The notes under the pieces were generated by a model that was given only the letters and a program-made list of their open reading frames with translations, had not been told where the DNA came from and searched no databases. The position numbers were made by a program, and so were the translations under genes. Below, piece after piece: positions 8,410-17,188 of a stretch of 64,000 nt of DNA (position 1 is the stretch's first letter; every line of letters starts with the position of its first letter). Source of the stretch: Lachnospiraceae bacterium (GTDB taxonomy: Bacteria > Bacillota > Clostridia > Lachnospirales > Lachnospiraceae). The stretch is from assembly GCA_030524525.1 (NCBI GenBank), contig JAUNGI010000008.1, positions 1 to 64,000 on the forward strand. The letters run 5' to 3'.

Positions 8410-9102
8410 TTATTCCGCCGGCTGCGGCGTCGGCTCCGGCGGGATGATCTCGCCGAAGATGCAGTCCAGACCGATGCTCAGCGCCGGGATCTCAGGCGCC
8501 GTATAAGCGTTGGTTCCGTCGGTCAGGGAATACATGTTCAGGTTCATGCTTCCGGTGATCAGACCGGTGGCCTGATCAAAGTTCACGGAAATGCTGTCGA
8601 TGCTCTTCGGGTTGGTGTCGGTGTAAATACTCGAAATCATTGCCTTCATATCGTCGTAGCCCCCAAGAGTGAAGGCTGCCGAGATCGTCGAATTGCCGAA
8701 TGCATAGACCTTATCCTTGCCGTTTACCTTGCCGGTGTAGGTATCCGTCAGCAGTGTTTCGGTTACGGTGTAGCTGTCAAAGTAAACCGAATATTCTCCG
8801 TTCAGCTCCATCTGTCTCAGGTACATGATCCCGTCTTCATAGAGGTAATACGGCGGGAAATCCGAAACAAGCTTGTTGAGCCTCGTTTCCCACGTCGTGG
8901 TATTCGTAACATAAGTCTGCTGATTGTCAACAACGCCCTTAAGATCGTCGTATTCCGCTTCCAGCTCTTTTCTCTTTTCCATTACTTCGTCGCGTTCTTC
9001 CATCGTCGGACGAAAAATAAACTGGTATACAAGGAACGCCGCAAACAGACCGAGAACGATCATTATAAGACTGATATCTCTCCTTGAAATCTTCATTGTC
9101 AT
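8410..9102 (-). CDS. PilO-like pilus assembly protein
   Basis: One membrane helix (ISLIMIVLGLFAAFLVYQFIF, about residues 9-29) is followed by a coiled coil (EERDEVMEKRKELEAEYDDLKGVV) and a ferredoxin-like soluble domain, the PilO architecture, at 230 aa. A Pro-rich tail ends the protein. PilO pairs with PilN to form the inner alignment complex between the PilM/PilC motor platform and the growing pilus. It follows the PilM-PilN fusion by 19 bp, the usual M-N-O order. Assignment is from topology and gene order. Confidence 0.8.
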   Translation of the reverse strand: MTMKISRRDISLIMIVLGLFAAFLVYQFIFRPTMEERDEVMEKRKELEAEYDDLKGVVDNQQTYVTNTTTWETRLNKLVSDFPPYYLYEDGIMYLRQMELNGEYSVYFDSYTVTETLLTDTYTGKVNGKDKVYAFGNSTISAAFTLGGYDDMKAMISSIYTDTNPKSIDSISVNFDQATGLITGSMNLNMYSLTDGTNAYTAPEIPALSIGLDCIFGEIIPPEPTPQPAE

Positions 9103-9121
9103 ATCGCTGCACGCTCCTTTC

Positions 9122-10849
9122 TCAATTCGCCTTCACGTCCGCCCAGTAGCACTGCAGGGTGAACGAAATCGTTGTTTTCAGATCCGGCTCGTAATCCGGC
9201 GACTCAACGTCGATCTCAACGACGTTGCCGTCCTCGTCCGCATAGCCGAGCAGCTTGCCCTCTTCGTCGAAGACCGGATTCGCAAGGTTCATATCCTCCT
9301 GTGTTTCGGTAAAGCCGCTGGAAGCGATCACCTCGATCGTATGTACCCGCGTCCGGATGTTGTAAATGATATCCGCCGCCGCTTCCTTGGTGTCGCAGGT
9401 CACGGCGAAGGTCACGCCCTCTTCGGTGGCGCTGAGCCCAAGCGTATTGAACGTCGTCGGCATGTTTCTTTCCAGCTCGGAGATCAGCGAAAGGAGCTGG
9501 CTGTTGTTGTTCGTTGCGATATCGTTGTAGGTCCAGACGTAGTTGTACGCCTCCATCGTCGTATCGTAGTTGTTTCGAATCTGTATGATGTACTGGTTAT
9601 CCCGGATCCGCTTCTGCGCCGCATCCTTTTTGGAATTCTCCGACGCCAGCAAAATCTGGCTGACCATAAACAGCGCCAACGCGATCACGATACCTGCCAC
9701 CATGATCGAGAACGGGATCACGAGCGATATCTGCTTCTCGCTCTTCATCAGCTCCGGAGAAAGGAGCTGCAGCGGCTTTACGGTCGCGCCAAGACAGGCA
9801 ATGAACTGCCGCTTGGAGATGTCGTGGAAGAACTTCTTGTTCAGAACCGAGAGCGTTTCCTCTCCGGCATATGCCTTTACATTGTAACCAAGCTCGTTTG
9901 TAAGCAGCTCGTCAAGCCCCAAGAAGTCCGCCCCAAGCCCCACAAGGGAGATCTGCTCGATCTGGACGTTATCGTTTCTCGACACATAATATTCGAGGAT
10001 TCTTCCGATATTGCCGATCAAATAACGAAGGTTCTCGGTCAGCATGATGCGGGACATCATCATTTCGTCCGTGGTGTCCTCCTGCTCCTGATAATCCACA
10101 TCCACATTCAGGTAGCGGCGGAGACAGCGGTTATGCAGAAACGCCTGCGTTGCGTCGCTGTACGTCATATTCTCCCCGTACAGATCAAGCTCCATCATGT
10201 TTTCGATGGCGGCGTTTACGCCGTGCGCAATGGCTCGCTGGAGAACGATCTCGCCGTCCCGTACGATCGTGATCAGGGAGCTGTATTCGTCCACCTTGAT
10301 CACCGCGTTCACACCGGAGCCCAGCGAGGAACGGGTCGCCTGATAGATGCTGTTGCCCACATAGTCCATCGCTTTGATGTGCATACCAAGGGAATGCGCC
10401 AGATCCAGATAGGAGGTGGTCACATCGTTCGGTACCGCAAGCAGAGACAGGCGATACTGCTTCTCGTCCTTCTCCTCCGTTGTGCCAAGAATATTATAGA
10501 CCAGATGATACTGGTTCATATCTACCGGGAAGTAGTCGGCGGCATTGGCGGTGATCAACGGGAGAATTTTGTTTTCCTTGCAAAGCGGGATCTTCGCTTC
10601 GCGGTTTGCGATTCGGCTCGACGTAACGGTAAACACAACGCTGTCCGTCTTGATTTCCCGTCTCCGAATTTCTGTTTTGAGGTCGATCAGGAACTCCTCG
10701 TTCCGCGCCAGCACACCATCCTGCACCATGTCCTTTGGTGTTTCCAGAGTAAAGGCGTTATAGATCTTCGGCGTCTTCGCCATGTAGTCCATCTCGACTA
10801 CGCGGGTGGTTCCCTGACCGATTTCCATTGATAGCACTCTGCCTGCCAT
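9122..10849 (-). CDS. PilM-PilN fusion protein
   Basis: Residues 1 to about 360 form an actin-like ATPase fold as in PilM: MAGRVLSMEIGQGTTRVVEM at the start (phosphate-1 loop), VNAVIKVDEYSSLITIVRDGEIV (second Asp region) and ISLVGLGADFLGLDELL (adenosine loop). A membrane helix follows near 375-400 (LVIPFSIMVAGIVIALALFMVSQ), then a coiled coil and PilN-like periplasmic-type domain ending IVEIDVESPDYEPDLKTTISF. PilM and PilN are normally separate proteins, with PilN's N-terminal tail bound to PilM, so here the two are covalently joined. Starts after a strong AGGAGG. 575 aa equals PilM plus PilN. Confidence 0.87.
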   Translation of the reverse strand: MAGRVLSMEIGQGTTRVVEMDYMAKTPKIYNAFTLETPKDMVQDGVLARNEEFLIDLKTEIRRREIKTDSVVFTVTSSRIANREAKIPLCKENKILPLITANAADYFPVDMNQYHLVYNILGTTEEKDEKQYRLSLLAVPNDVTTSYLDLAHSLGMHIKAMDYVGNSIYQATRSSLGSGVNAVIKVDEYSSLITIVRDGEIVLQRAIAHGVNAAIENMMELDLYGENMTYSDATQAFLHNRCLRRYLNVDVDYQEQEDTTDEMMMSRIMLTENLRYLIGNIGRILEYYVSRNDNVQIEQISLVGLGADFLGLDELLTNELGYNVKAYAGEETLSVLNKKFFHDISKRQFIACLGATVKPLQLLSPELMKSEKQISLVIPFSIMVAGIVIALALFMVSQILLASENSKKDAAQKRIRDNQYIIQIRNNYDTTMEAYNYVWTYNDIATNNNSQLLSLISELERNMPTTFNTLGLSATEEGVTFAVTCDTKEAAADIIYNIRTRVHTIEVIASSGFTETQEDMNLANPVFDEEGKLLGYADEDGNVVEIDVESPDYEPDLKTTISFTLQCYWADVKAN

Positions 10850-10921
10850 ACTTTCTCCTCCTGCTATATACTAAATTTTTCTTTATCTATTTTGATGGGT
10901 GAACGAATTTTCTCAATTTGC

Positions 10922-11689
10922 TTACCACCCTAATATTCTAAAGTACCAATCCAAAAACGGCTCTCCGCAGATAAGGGAAAGAAAGATCCCCGCGGACAAG
11001 TACGGTCCCATTGCCAGAACATGATCCGCCTTGCTTACCTTCATGCGGACGGAATGAATGACCGCCCCCAAAATACAGCCGAGCACAAACGAAAGCACGA
11101 TCAGCTTCCAGCCGAGCAGCAGTCCCGCCGCCGCCATCAGCTTTACGTCGCCGCCGCCGATCGCGCGGCCCTTCGAAAAGAAGTAAATTGCCGCCGTCAC
11201 CGTGCTGACGGCAAAAAAACCAATCACATACAGCCAGATATCCGGCTTGTCTGTCCAGATTATGCGGTACCCCAAATGGAGCACGCCCAGACAAAAAATA
11301 AAAATGTTGAAGCCAAACGGTATGATATACGTTCTGGCGTCGATCACTGACAGCGCCAGCAGCGCCGATACGAGCGCGCAGTAGAAAATACTCTCCACGC
11401 AGAACCCGTGCACCAGAAAAACAATGACCCAGAGAACGCCGTTGGCGCCCTCAATAAGCGGGTACTGAACAGATATCTTTGCGCCGCATTTCCGGCACCT
11501 GCCCCTTAAAAACAACCAGCTGAACAGAGGGATCAGGTCGTACCATTTCAAATGGTAGCCGCAGCTCATACAGTGCGAGCCGACCTTTATGAGGCTCTCC
11601 TCCTTCGGGATCCGGTAAATGCACACGTTCAGGAAGCTCCCAAAAACGATTCCGTACAAAAAGATCACAAGATACAAAATCCAGTCCAT
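10922..11689 (-). CDS. pilD: Prepilin peptidase / N-methyltransferase PilD
   Basis: This membrane aspartyl protease cleaves the class III leaders of all prepilins in this operon and methylates the new N-terminus. It keeps the N-terminal zinc/methyltransferase domain with two Cys pairs (CMSCGYH and CRKCGAK) and both catalytic Asp regions, VIDARTYIIPFGFN and GGGDVKLMAAAGLLLGW. About eight hydrophobic segments over 255 aa. The substrate genes flank it on both sides, 21 bp from the upstream pilin gene. Confidence 0.95.
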   Translation of the reverse strand: MDWILYLVIFLYGIVFGSFLNVCIYRIPKEESLIKVGSHCMSCGYHLKWYDLIPLFSWLFLRGRCRKCGAKISVQYPLIEGANGVLWVIVFLVHGFCVESIFYCALVSALLALSVIDARTYIIPFGFNIFIFCLGVLHLGYRIIWTDKPDIWLYVIGFFAVSTVTAAIYFFSKGRAIGGGDVKLMAAAGLLLGWKLIVLSFVLGCILGAVIHSVRMKVSKADHVLAMGPYLSAGIFLSLICGEPFLDWYFRILGW

Positions 11690-11710
11690 GGACTTCCTCC
11701 CCCCGCGCGT

Positions 11711-12130
11711 TTACTTCGTATCCCAGCTTCCCAGAACAACCATGCTGTCCATCGTCTCCTCGGAGAGACTGACGGAATAAACCGCATCCTTATATTTCTT
11801 TGATTCCGGCACGACCGAAGGAAAGTTCGGAAACAGATCCTTCAGCTCTTCTTCCAACGCGTTTGCGTAGGAATCCGACGTTACGATCTGAATGCCGTTC
11901 TTGCTGAACGTCACGACCACGTCGTCCGTTACCTCATAGCCGCCGGAAAGGATGATCGTCTCGGTTGCCCGGCGGATCTCCTCGGCGGTGTTTTCGTCCA
12001 TCCCGGCGCGCGTTTTCTCAATGTAATGAAGATACGCCGGAGTCAGCAGCCCCACCAGAACGACCATAATGGCGACCGCCACGATCAATTCTACAATAGA
12101 GAAACCGGAATGTTTCAAATGCTTATCCAT
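11711..12130 (-). CDS. Second pilin, paralogue of the major pilin
   Basis: The 139-aa prepilin has leader MDKHLKHSG then FSIVELIVAVAIMVVLVGLL with Glu at +5. The first 45 mature residues (TPAYLHYIEKTRAGMDENTAEEIRRA) are nearly the same as in the neighbouring major pilin, while the heads differ, so this looks like a tandem duplicate with a diverged surface. The ribosome-binding site is weak, and a hairpin separates it from the upstream pilin gene, so it is probably made at a lower level. Confidence 0.85.
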   Translation of the reverse strand: MDKHLKHSGFSIVELIVAVAIMVVLVGLLTPAYLHYIEKTRAGMDENTAEEIRRATETIILSGGYEVTDDVVVTFSKNGIQIVTSDSYANALEEELKDLFPNFPSVVPESKKYKDAVYSVSLSEETMDSMVVLGSWDTK

Positions 12131-12179
12131 AGCTCGTGATTCGCTTTCTCAAGTTTTGGATATGTTAATTTTGAACATT

Positions 12180-12213
12180 ATCCCCTGCCGGCATAGGGAT
12201 ACCGACAGGGGAT
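12180..12213 (-). terminator. Hairpin between two pilin genes, probable attenuator
   Basis: The perfect outer arms ATCCCCTG and CAGGGGAT enclose a partly paired inner stem, 37 bp past the major pilin stop. No T-run follows, so it is more likely a partial terminator or 3'-end stabiliser that raises major pilin mRNA over the distal genes. Confidence 0.5.
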
Positions 12214-12249
12214 CAACAGCTATCAGATGTTTATCCTGTTATCAGCTAC

Positions 12250-12681
12250 TTACTTAATGGTCTTGGTATCAAGAACTGCGGTTACTTCGAAAGCGCTTCC
12301 GCCGGCAGCCGTGATCGTAATGGTCAGAGTCTTGCCTGCATAAGCCTTGGACTTCATCTCAAAGTCCTTGGAACCGAAGGTATCGGTAAGAGCCGCCGTC
12401 AGCTTCGGATAGGTGGAGGTGAAGTTAGCGATAGCATCGCCGTCGGTCCAAGTAAGGGTAACGGAACCGGCTGCGCCTGCAACCTCATCGTAAACTTCCA
12501 GATCACCTGCAAGTGCCTTCTCTACTGCGCCGCGGATCTCTTCTGCGGTGTTCTCGTCGGTTCCCTTACGGGTCTTCTCAACATAGCCAAGGTAAGCCGG
12601 AGCCAGAATACCGATCAATACTGCCATGATGGCTACTACTACGATCAATTCCACGAGGGAAAAACCTTTGTTGTTCTTCAT
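12250..12681 (-). CDS. Major type IV pilin
   Basis: Leader MKNNKG then FSLVELIVVVAIMAVLIGIL, Glu at +5, followed by APAYLGYVEKTRKGTDENTAEEI and a compact head rich in Ala, Thr and Gly. At 143 aa it is a typical Gram-positive major pilin. I start at 12681 because AGGAGA lies nine bases before this ATG; the longer frame from 12705 would place its start inside the Shine-Dalgarno. Two GC-rich hairpins lie in the 105-bp leader and one follows the gene, fitting a highly expressed, separately processed message. There is no cysteine pair. Confidence 0.9.
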   Translation of the reverse strand: MKNNKGFSLVELIVVVAIMAVLIGILAPAYLGYVEKTRKGTDENTAEEIRGAVEKALAGDLEVYDEVAGAAGSVTLTWTDGDAIANFTSTYPKLTAALTDTFGSKDFEMKSKAYAGKTLTITITAAGGSAFEVTAVLDTKTIK

Positions 12682-12717
12682 AATGTTTGTTCTCCTTTTT
12701 TTCATATAATTTTCCTC

Positions 12718-12772
12718 CCCGGCTTGTAGCGCCGGGACTCTATCTTTAACAGCCGCCGTCCCTATTCGGCGG
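12718..12772 (-). promoter_or_regulatory. Two hairpins in the major pilin leader
   Basis: CCCGGC/GCCGGG arms lie at 12718-12736 and CCGCCG/CGGCGG arms at 12753-12772, between pilC and the major pilin gene. There is no T-tract, so RNA processing or 5'-end protection is more likely than termination. I see no clear separate promoter in this gap. Confidence 0.5.
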
Positions 12773-12786
12773 TCGCTAAATTCGTG

Positions 12787-13998
12787 TTAAATGTTGTCCA
12801 GTCCGGAGTACATTGCTCCCATCGGGGCGATGACCGCGCCGATAATGATTCCGGCAACGCCCGCCAGCAGCAGGATGATCACCGGCTCCATTGCGGACAG
12901 AAGCGCCTGCGTCGCGATCTCGACCTCGTCGTCGTAATAATCCGCCATTTTGGTAAGCATGGACTCCATATCGCCGGTTTCCTCACCGATCTTTGTCATA
13001 TGAATGACCATCGGCGGGAACAGCCCGGAGCGTTTCAAAGGCTCGGAGAGCGGAACGCCCTTCTTTACCTCCTCCCTCGCCTCAATGACCGCCTGACGGA
13101 ACAGGTAATTGCCCATCGTCTTTGCGGTAATGTCCAGCGCCTCGATCATCGAAAGACCTGCCGCCGTCAGCGTGGAAAGGGTTCTTGCCAGACGGGAGGA
13201 CGCCGATTTGATCGTAAAGTTCTTGACCGCCGGAATCTTGATCGCCAACGTTGCGAAAAATACGGTGCCGGTGTGCGAAGCCTTAAAGAACCGGAACCCA
13301 ACCACCAGCAGCGCGATGATGCCCAGCAGGATATACCAGTAGGACTTCATCCATTCGCTGGCGCCCATGACCATCAGCGTGATCTTCGGCATGTCGATGT
13401 CCATATCCTCGAACATTTCCATGAAGGTCGGCACAACGTAAACCAGCAGGACGATACATACGACCACGGCTACGACCAAAACGACAATCGGGTAAACCAT
13501 CGCTTTTTTTACAAGGCTCGTCAGGTGCGCGTCCTTCTCGAACTGCGTCGCCATTCGGTCGAGGGATACGTCGATACTACCGGAAGCCTCGCCCGCATCG
13601 ACCATGTTCACCATCATGGTGGGGAAGATGTCGGAGCGCATCCGCATGGAATTGCCAAGGGTCTCGCCCTTGGACACGTTCGCCTTGACCTCGCCGATCG
13701 CCTTCTTGAAATTCTTGTTTTCCACCTGCTCTTCGAGCATTCCCAGCGCATCGACAATCGGAACGCCCGCGTTGATAATACTCACCATCTGCCGGCAGAA
13801 CACCGCCATTTCACGGTTTTTTACGCCCTTGCCGCCAAGGTTCAGATCCTTGTTCAGCAGGTTCTGCTCGGTGATCTTTACGGGGATCAGCCCCTCCGCC
13901 TTCAGCGTGCTTTGGGCTCTGTCCGGCGTGGTGGCGTCAATGCTGCCTTTTTTCTCTTTGCCGTAACGGTCAACCGCTACATAAGAATAACTTGCCAT
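12787..13998 (-). CDS. pilC: Type IV pilus platform protein PilC
   Basis: The 403-aa polytopic protein of the T2SF/GspF family has two repeated cytoplasmic domains and three long hydrophobic segments (about 170-195, 220-240 and 375-398). Family signatures include FCRQMVSIINAGVPIVDAL, the second copy LARTLSTLTAAGLSMIEAL, and the paired GE-E motifs DAGEASGSIDVSLDRMA and IGEETGDMESMLTKMA. It forms the membrane platform turned by PilB and PilT. It comes directly after pilT with a GGGGG ribosome-binding site. Confidence 0.95.
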   Translation of the reverse strand: MASYSYVAVDRYGKEKKGSIDATTPDRAQSTLKAEGLIPVKITEQNLLNKDLNLGGKGVKNREMAVFCRQMVSIINAGVPIVDALGMLEEQVENKNFKKAIGEVKANVSKGETLGNSMRMRSDIFPTMMVNMVDAGEASGSIDVSLDRMATQFEKDAHLTSLVKKAMVYPIVVLVVAVVVCIVLLVYVVPTFMEMFEDMDIDMPKITLMVMGASEWMKSYWYILLGIIALLVVGFRFFKASHTGTVFFATLAIKIPAVKNFTIKSASSRLARTLSTLTAAGLSMIEALDITAKTMGNYLFRQAVIEAREEVKKGVPLSEPLKRSGLFPPMVIHMTKIGEETGDMESMLTKMADYYDDEVEIATQALLSAMEPVIILLLAGVAGIIIGAVIAPMGAMYSGLDNI

Positions 13999-14019
13999 AT
14001 ATGTACCCCCAATACAAGT

Positions 14020-15084
14020 TTAGAACGTTACCTTCCTGCTCATCGCGATCGTGTCCTGCGCGAAGTTCAGACAGTTCTCCGCGGATATCAAACCGCCGAT
14101 GTACAGATTGTACAGCGCGTCGTCCATGGACTGCATGCCCTGCTTCTTGCTGGTTTGGATCATCGAAGGGATCTGGAACGCCTTGCCCTCCCGGATCAGG
14201 TTGCGGACGGCGCTCGTTCCCATCATGACCTCAAACGCAGCCACACGGCCGTGCCCGGTCTGGATCGGAAGCAGCTGCTGTGAAATAACGCATTCGATAA
14301 CGCTTGCAAGCTGTACGCGGATCTGCTGCTGCTGATGCGGCGGGAACACGTCGATCACACGGTTGATCGTGTCTGCCGCGCTGTTGGTATGCAGGGTGGA
14401 GAACACGAGGTGACCGGTTTCGGCGGCGGTGATCGCCGTCTGGATGGTGTCAAGGTCTCGCATCTCGCCCACCAGAATAACGTCCGGATCTTCACGAAGC
14501 GCGGCTCTCAGAGCGCCCGCGTAGCTTGCGGTGTCGTCTCCGACCTCCCGCTGGTTGACGATGGACTTTTCATGCCGGTGCATATACTCGATCGGGTCCT
14601 CCAGCGTGATGATATGCTTCGCGTAGGTCTTGTTTATCATGTTGATCATGGAAGCCAGCGTCGTGGACTTTCCGGAACCGGTGGCTCCGGTCACGAGAAT
14701 GAGTCCGCGCTTTCTCTGGCACAGCTCCTGTACGACGGCAGGAAGACCGAGCTCTCTCGGCGCCGGGATCTTGAACGGCAGAAGACGCATGACCATTGCC
14801 AGCGTTCCGCGCTGCTTGAATACGTTTACACGGAAACGGCCCCTGCCGTAAAGGGAGTAGGCGAAGTCGATCTCGCCGGTCTTCTCCATCGTCTCTACCA
14901 GACGGTCGTTGTCCGCAAAGAGCGGCGCCACGGTTTCTTCTATTTCCTCGGGGGTCAGCTTGTTGCCGTCCATCTCCCGCAGATCGCCGTCAATTCGGAA
15001 AATGACCGGCCGCCCTGCGGTAATGTGGATGTCGGATGCGTGCCGATCCACCGCTTCCTGCAAAATATCGTCTAATTCTCTCAT
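14020..15084 (-). CDS. pilT: Pilus retraction ATPase PilT
   Basis: The 354-aa secretion ATPase has Walker A GATGSGKSTTLASMI, Asp box ITLEDPIEYMH, Walker B LVGEMRDLDTIQTAI and His box STLHTNSAADTINRVID. GEMRDLDT with this short N-terminal domain is characteristic of PilT rather than PilB. It powers pilus disassembly, so the pili should be retractable and able to drive twitching or DNA uptake. It lies between pilB and pilC. Confidence 0.95.
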   Translation of the reverse strand: MRELDDILQEAVDRHASDIHITAGRPVIFRIDGDLREMDGNKLTPEEIEETVAPLFADNDRLVETMEKTGEIDFAYSLYGRGRFRVNVFKQRGTLAMVMRLLPFKIPAPRELGLPAVVQELCQRKRGLILVTGATGSGKSTTLASMINMINKTYAKHIITLEDPIEYMHRHEKSIVNQREVGDDTASYAGALRAALREDPDVILVGEMRDLDTIQTAITAAETGHLVFSTLHTNSAADTINRVIDVFPPHQQQQIRVQLASVIECVISQQLLPIQTGHGRVAAFEVMMGTSAVRNLIREGKAFQIPSMIQTSKKQGMQSMDDALYNLYIGGLISAENCLNFAQDTIAMSRKVTF

Positions 15085-15153
15085 GCTTTCTGATTTCCTC
15101 CCGCCATGTTCTTAGGATGATCCCCCAATGCGTTCCTCCGGCAAAGCTTCTCC

Positions 15154-16854
15154 TTATTCTTCAAAGGATACTCGCAGTACCTCGCTGAAGCTGGTGATTC
15201 CGTTCAGACAGCATCTTGCGGCGCTCATACGAAGGGTGCTCATGCCCTCCTTCAAAGCCGCTTCCTTCAGCTTTTCGGAATCCTCCTTCCGGGAAATGAT
15301 CCGTTTCAGCGTCGGCGTGATCTCCATGATCTCATATACACCGATTCGTCCTTTATAGCCCTTGTTGCAGGACTGGCAGCCCACAGGCTCGAAAATCGTC
15401 ACGTCCTTCTGATCTGCCGGAACGTGCAGAGCCTCCCGCTCCTCGGCTGTCGCCAAGCGCTCCTTCTTGCATTTGGGGCAGAGCCGGCGCACAAGTCGCT
15501 GGGCGATAACGCCCACGACGGAGTCGGCGATCAGGTAGCTTTCCACGCCCATGTCCAGCAGTCGGGCGATCGTCGCCGCCGAGCTGTTCGTATGGAGCGT
15601 GCTTACAACCAAGTGGCCGGTGATGGACGCCTGTACGGCGATCCCGGCGGTCTCGCCGTCTCGGATCTCACCGATCATAATGATGTCCGGGTCCTGACGC
15701 AGGATGGAACGCAGCGCCGAAGCAAAGGTCAGACCGGCTTTCGGATTTACATGCACCTGATTGATTCCGTTGATGTTCGCCTCGACCGGGTCCTCGACGG
15801 TGATAATGTTTACGTCCTCCTTATTCAGCTCGCTGAGGGCGGTGTAAAGCGTCGTGGATTTACCGGAACCGGTCGGACCGGTTACCAGGATAATTCCATG
15901 CGGGTTTGCAAGGATATGGTCAAAGACCTTCATTTCCTCGTCGGAAAATCCGAGGTCTTTTTTATTTCTCGTCAGTGCGGTCTTCTGCGCCAGACGCATT
16001 ACGCACTTTTCTCCGTAATAGGTCGGAAGAATGGAAGCACGGATATCGTACTCCACATGATCGACAACCATACTGATACGGCCGTCCTGCGGCTTTCTCT
16101 TTTCGGAAATATCCATTCCGCCGATGATCTTGAGGCGGGCAATGATGGCGGGCATCAGACCGATGTCGTAGGTGATCTGCTCATACAGCGCACCGTCGAT
16201 TCGGTACCGGACGCGCACCTTTGTTTCCAGCGCCTCCACATGAATATCGGACGCTCTCTGTCTTGCGGCGGACTCGATCATGCTCCGAACAAGCACCACG
16301 ATCGGGGAATCGCCCACGTCGTCGCGTTCCTCCTCCTCGCCCGCAAGCATCTTTGCCTCACGTTCCTTCGTGTAGGCCTCCGCCGCGTCCAGCGCTTCCG
16401 CATTGCCGTAATGCCGGTCAATGCACATCATGATGTCGTGGGTGTTGGCTATGTACGCTTCGATTTCCATATTCGTTACCATGGAAAGGTCGTCGATCGC
16501 GACCATATCCATGGGGTCCGCCATGGCGACCCGCAGAACGTTCGGGTTATTGGGAGCGAAGGCAAAGGGCATTACCATATGCTTCCGCAGAATGTTTCCG
16601 TTTACTAAGGAAAGGACGTCGTCCGGGATGGTCATCGTAAGCGGATTGACCATTTCCACGCCCAGCTGACGCATCAGCGCGCGCGTGATGTTTTCCTCGG
16701 TGGTGAAATGTTTTTCGACCAAGACCTCGCCCAAGCGCTTACCGCTTTCCTTACGGGCCGCCAGCGCTTCCTCCAGCTGTTCTTCGGTAATGACCCGTTC
16801 CTGAAGCAGCATGTCGCCCAATCGCTTTTTCCGCCGAAAAACCTCGCCTGCCAT
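15154..16854 (-). CDS. pilB: Pilus extension ATPase PilB
   Basis: The 566-aa ATPase starts with an MshEN/GspE N-terminal domain (residues 1-150, LGDMLLQERVITEEQLEEAL), which in some homologues binds c-di-GMP, then the motor core: Walker A GPTGSGKSTTLYTAL, Walker B IMIGEIRDGETAGIAV, and the zinc tetracysteine CPKC...CQSC seen in PilB but not PilT. It drives pilin insertion. First gene of the operon, AGGAGG upstream, strong promoter 60 bp upstream. Whether the c-di-GMP contacts are kept is not checked. Confidence 0.96.
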   Translation of the reverse strand: MAGEVFRRKKRLGDMLLQERVITEEQLEEALAARKESGKRLGEVLVEKHFTTEENITRALMRQLGVEMVNPLTMTIPDDVLSLVNGNILRKHMVMPFAFAPNNPNVLRVAMADPMDMVAIDDLSMVTNMEIEAYIANTHDIMMCIDRHYGNAEALDAAEAYTKEREAKMLAGEEEERDDVGDSPIVVLVRSMIESAARQRASDIHVEALETKVRVRYRIDGALYEQITYDIGLMPAIIARLKIIGGMDISEKRKPQDGRISMVVDHVEYDIRASILPTYYGEKCVMRLAQKTALTRNKKDLGFSDEEMKVFDHILANPHGIILVTGPTGSGKSTTLYTALSELNKEDVNIITVEDPVEANINGINQVHVNPKAGLTFASALRSILRQDPDIIMIGEIRDGETAGIAVQASITGHLVVSTLHTNSSAATIARLLDMGVESYLIADSVVGVIAQRLVRRLCPKCKKERLATAEEREALHVPADQKDVTIFEPVGCQSCNKGYKGRIGVYEIMEITPTLKRIISRKEDSEKLKEAALKEGMSTLRMSAARCCLNGITSFSEVLRVSFEE

Positions 16855-17188
16855 AAAACCTTTCCTCCTGCTTGATCAAAATCCACAATTCTCTGTTTAT
16901 TTTCAGAAAAAGTATAGCAACTTTTAACAAAAATTGCAAGGTTTTCTCGCAATTTTTGTGCCTCCGGAGAAAAGTTTTTTTGAAAAATAGTGGCTGCGTT
17001 GTGCGAAACCACCATATTTTGTGTCCTTTTGCCTTTTCTTCTTTCTCTTGGGATTCTTTTATCTTCGTTTATCGGACGGTTTTTGTCAAACCTTTTTTGG
17101 AACGTTTTGATTTTTCTCGATTTCGTGACGTATTTTTTGTCATTCGTCAAAACGGTGTAAAAACGCGGAATTGATTTTTATATTTTTT
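16855..17188. other. AT-rich intergenic region upstream of pilB
   Basis: These 334 bp hold the pilB promoter and ribosome-binding site at the left end. The rest (16960-17188) is much more AT-rich than the surroundings, with runs of T on the plus strand. The frames in it show no family resemblance and look spurious. I see no RNA gene; regulatory sites for the pilus operon are possible. Confidence 0.5.
16911..16939 (-). promoter_or_regulatory. Promoter of the pilus operon
   Basis: The -35 box TTGCAA is at 16934-16939 and the -10 box TATACT at 16911-16916, 17 bp apart. A perfect 10-bp inverted repeat (arms CAAAAATTGC at 16928-16937 and 16949-16958) overlaps the -35 box and could be an operator or the end of an upstream terminator. 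Confidence 0.75.

Noticed and set aside
8924..10831. Plus-strand frame of 635 codons opposite the PilMN gene
   Set aside because: Shadow of a clear PilM-PilN frame; no motif and no start signal.
12682..12705. Earlier ATG for the major pilin at 12705
   Set aside because: This ATG directly precedes and reads through the AGGAGA that serves the ATG at 12681; the shorter leader MKNNKG is the normal prepilin form.
16674..17150. Minus-strand frame of 158 codons upstream of pilB
   Set aside because: It overlaps the pilB promoter and the pilB start in another frame, and its Lys/Arg-rich sequence follows from AT-rich DNA; no ribosome-binding site.
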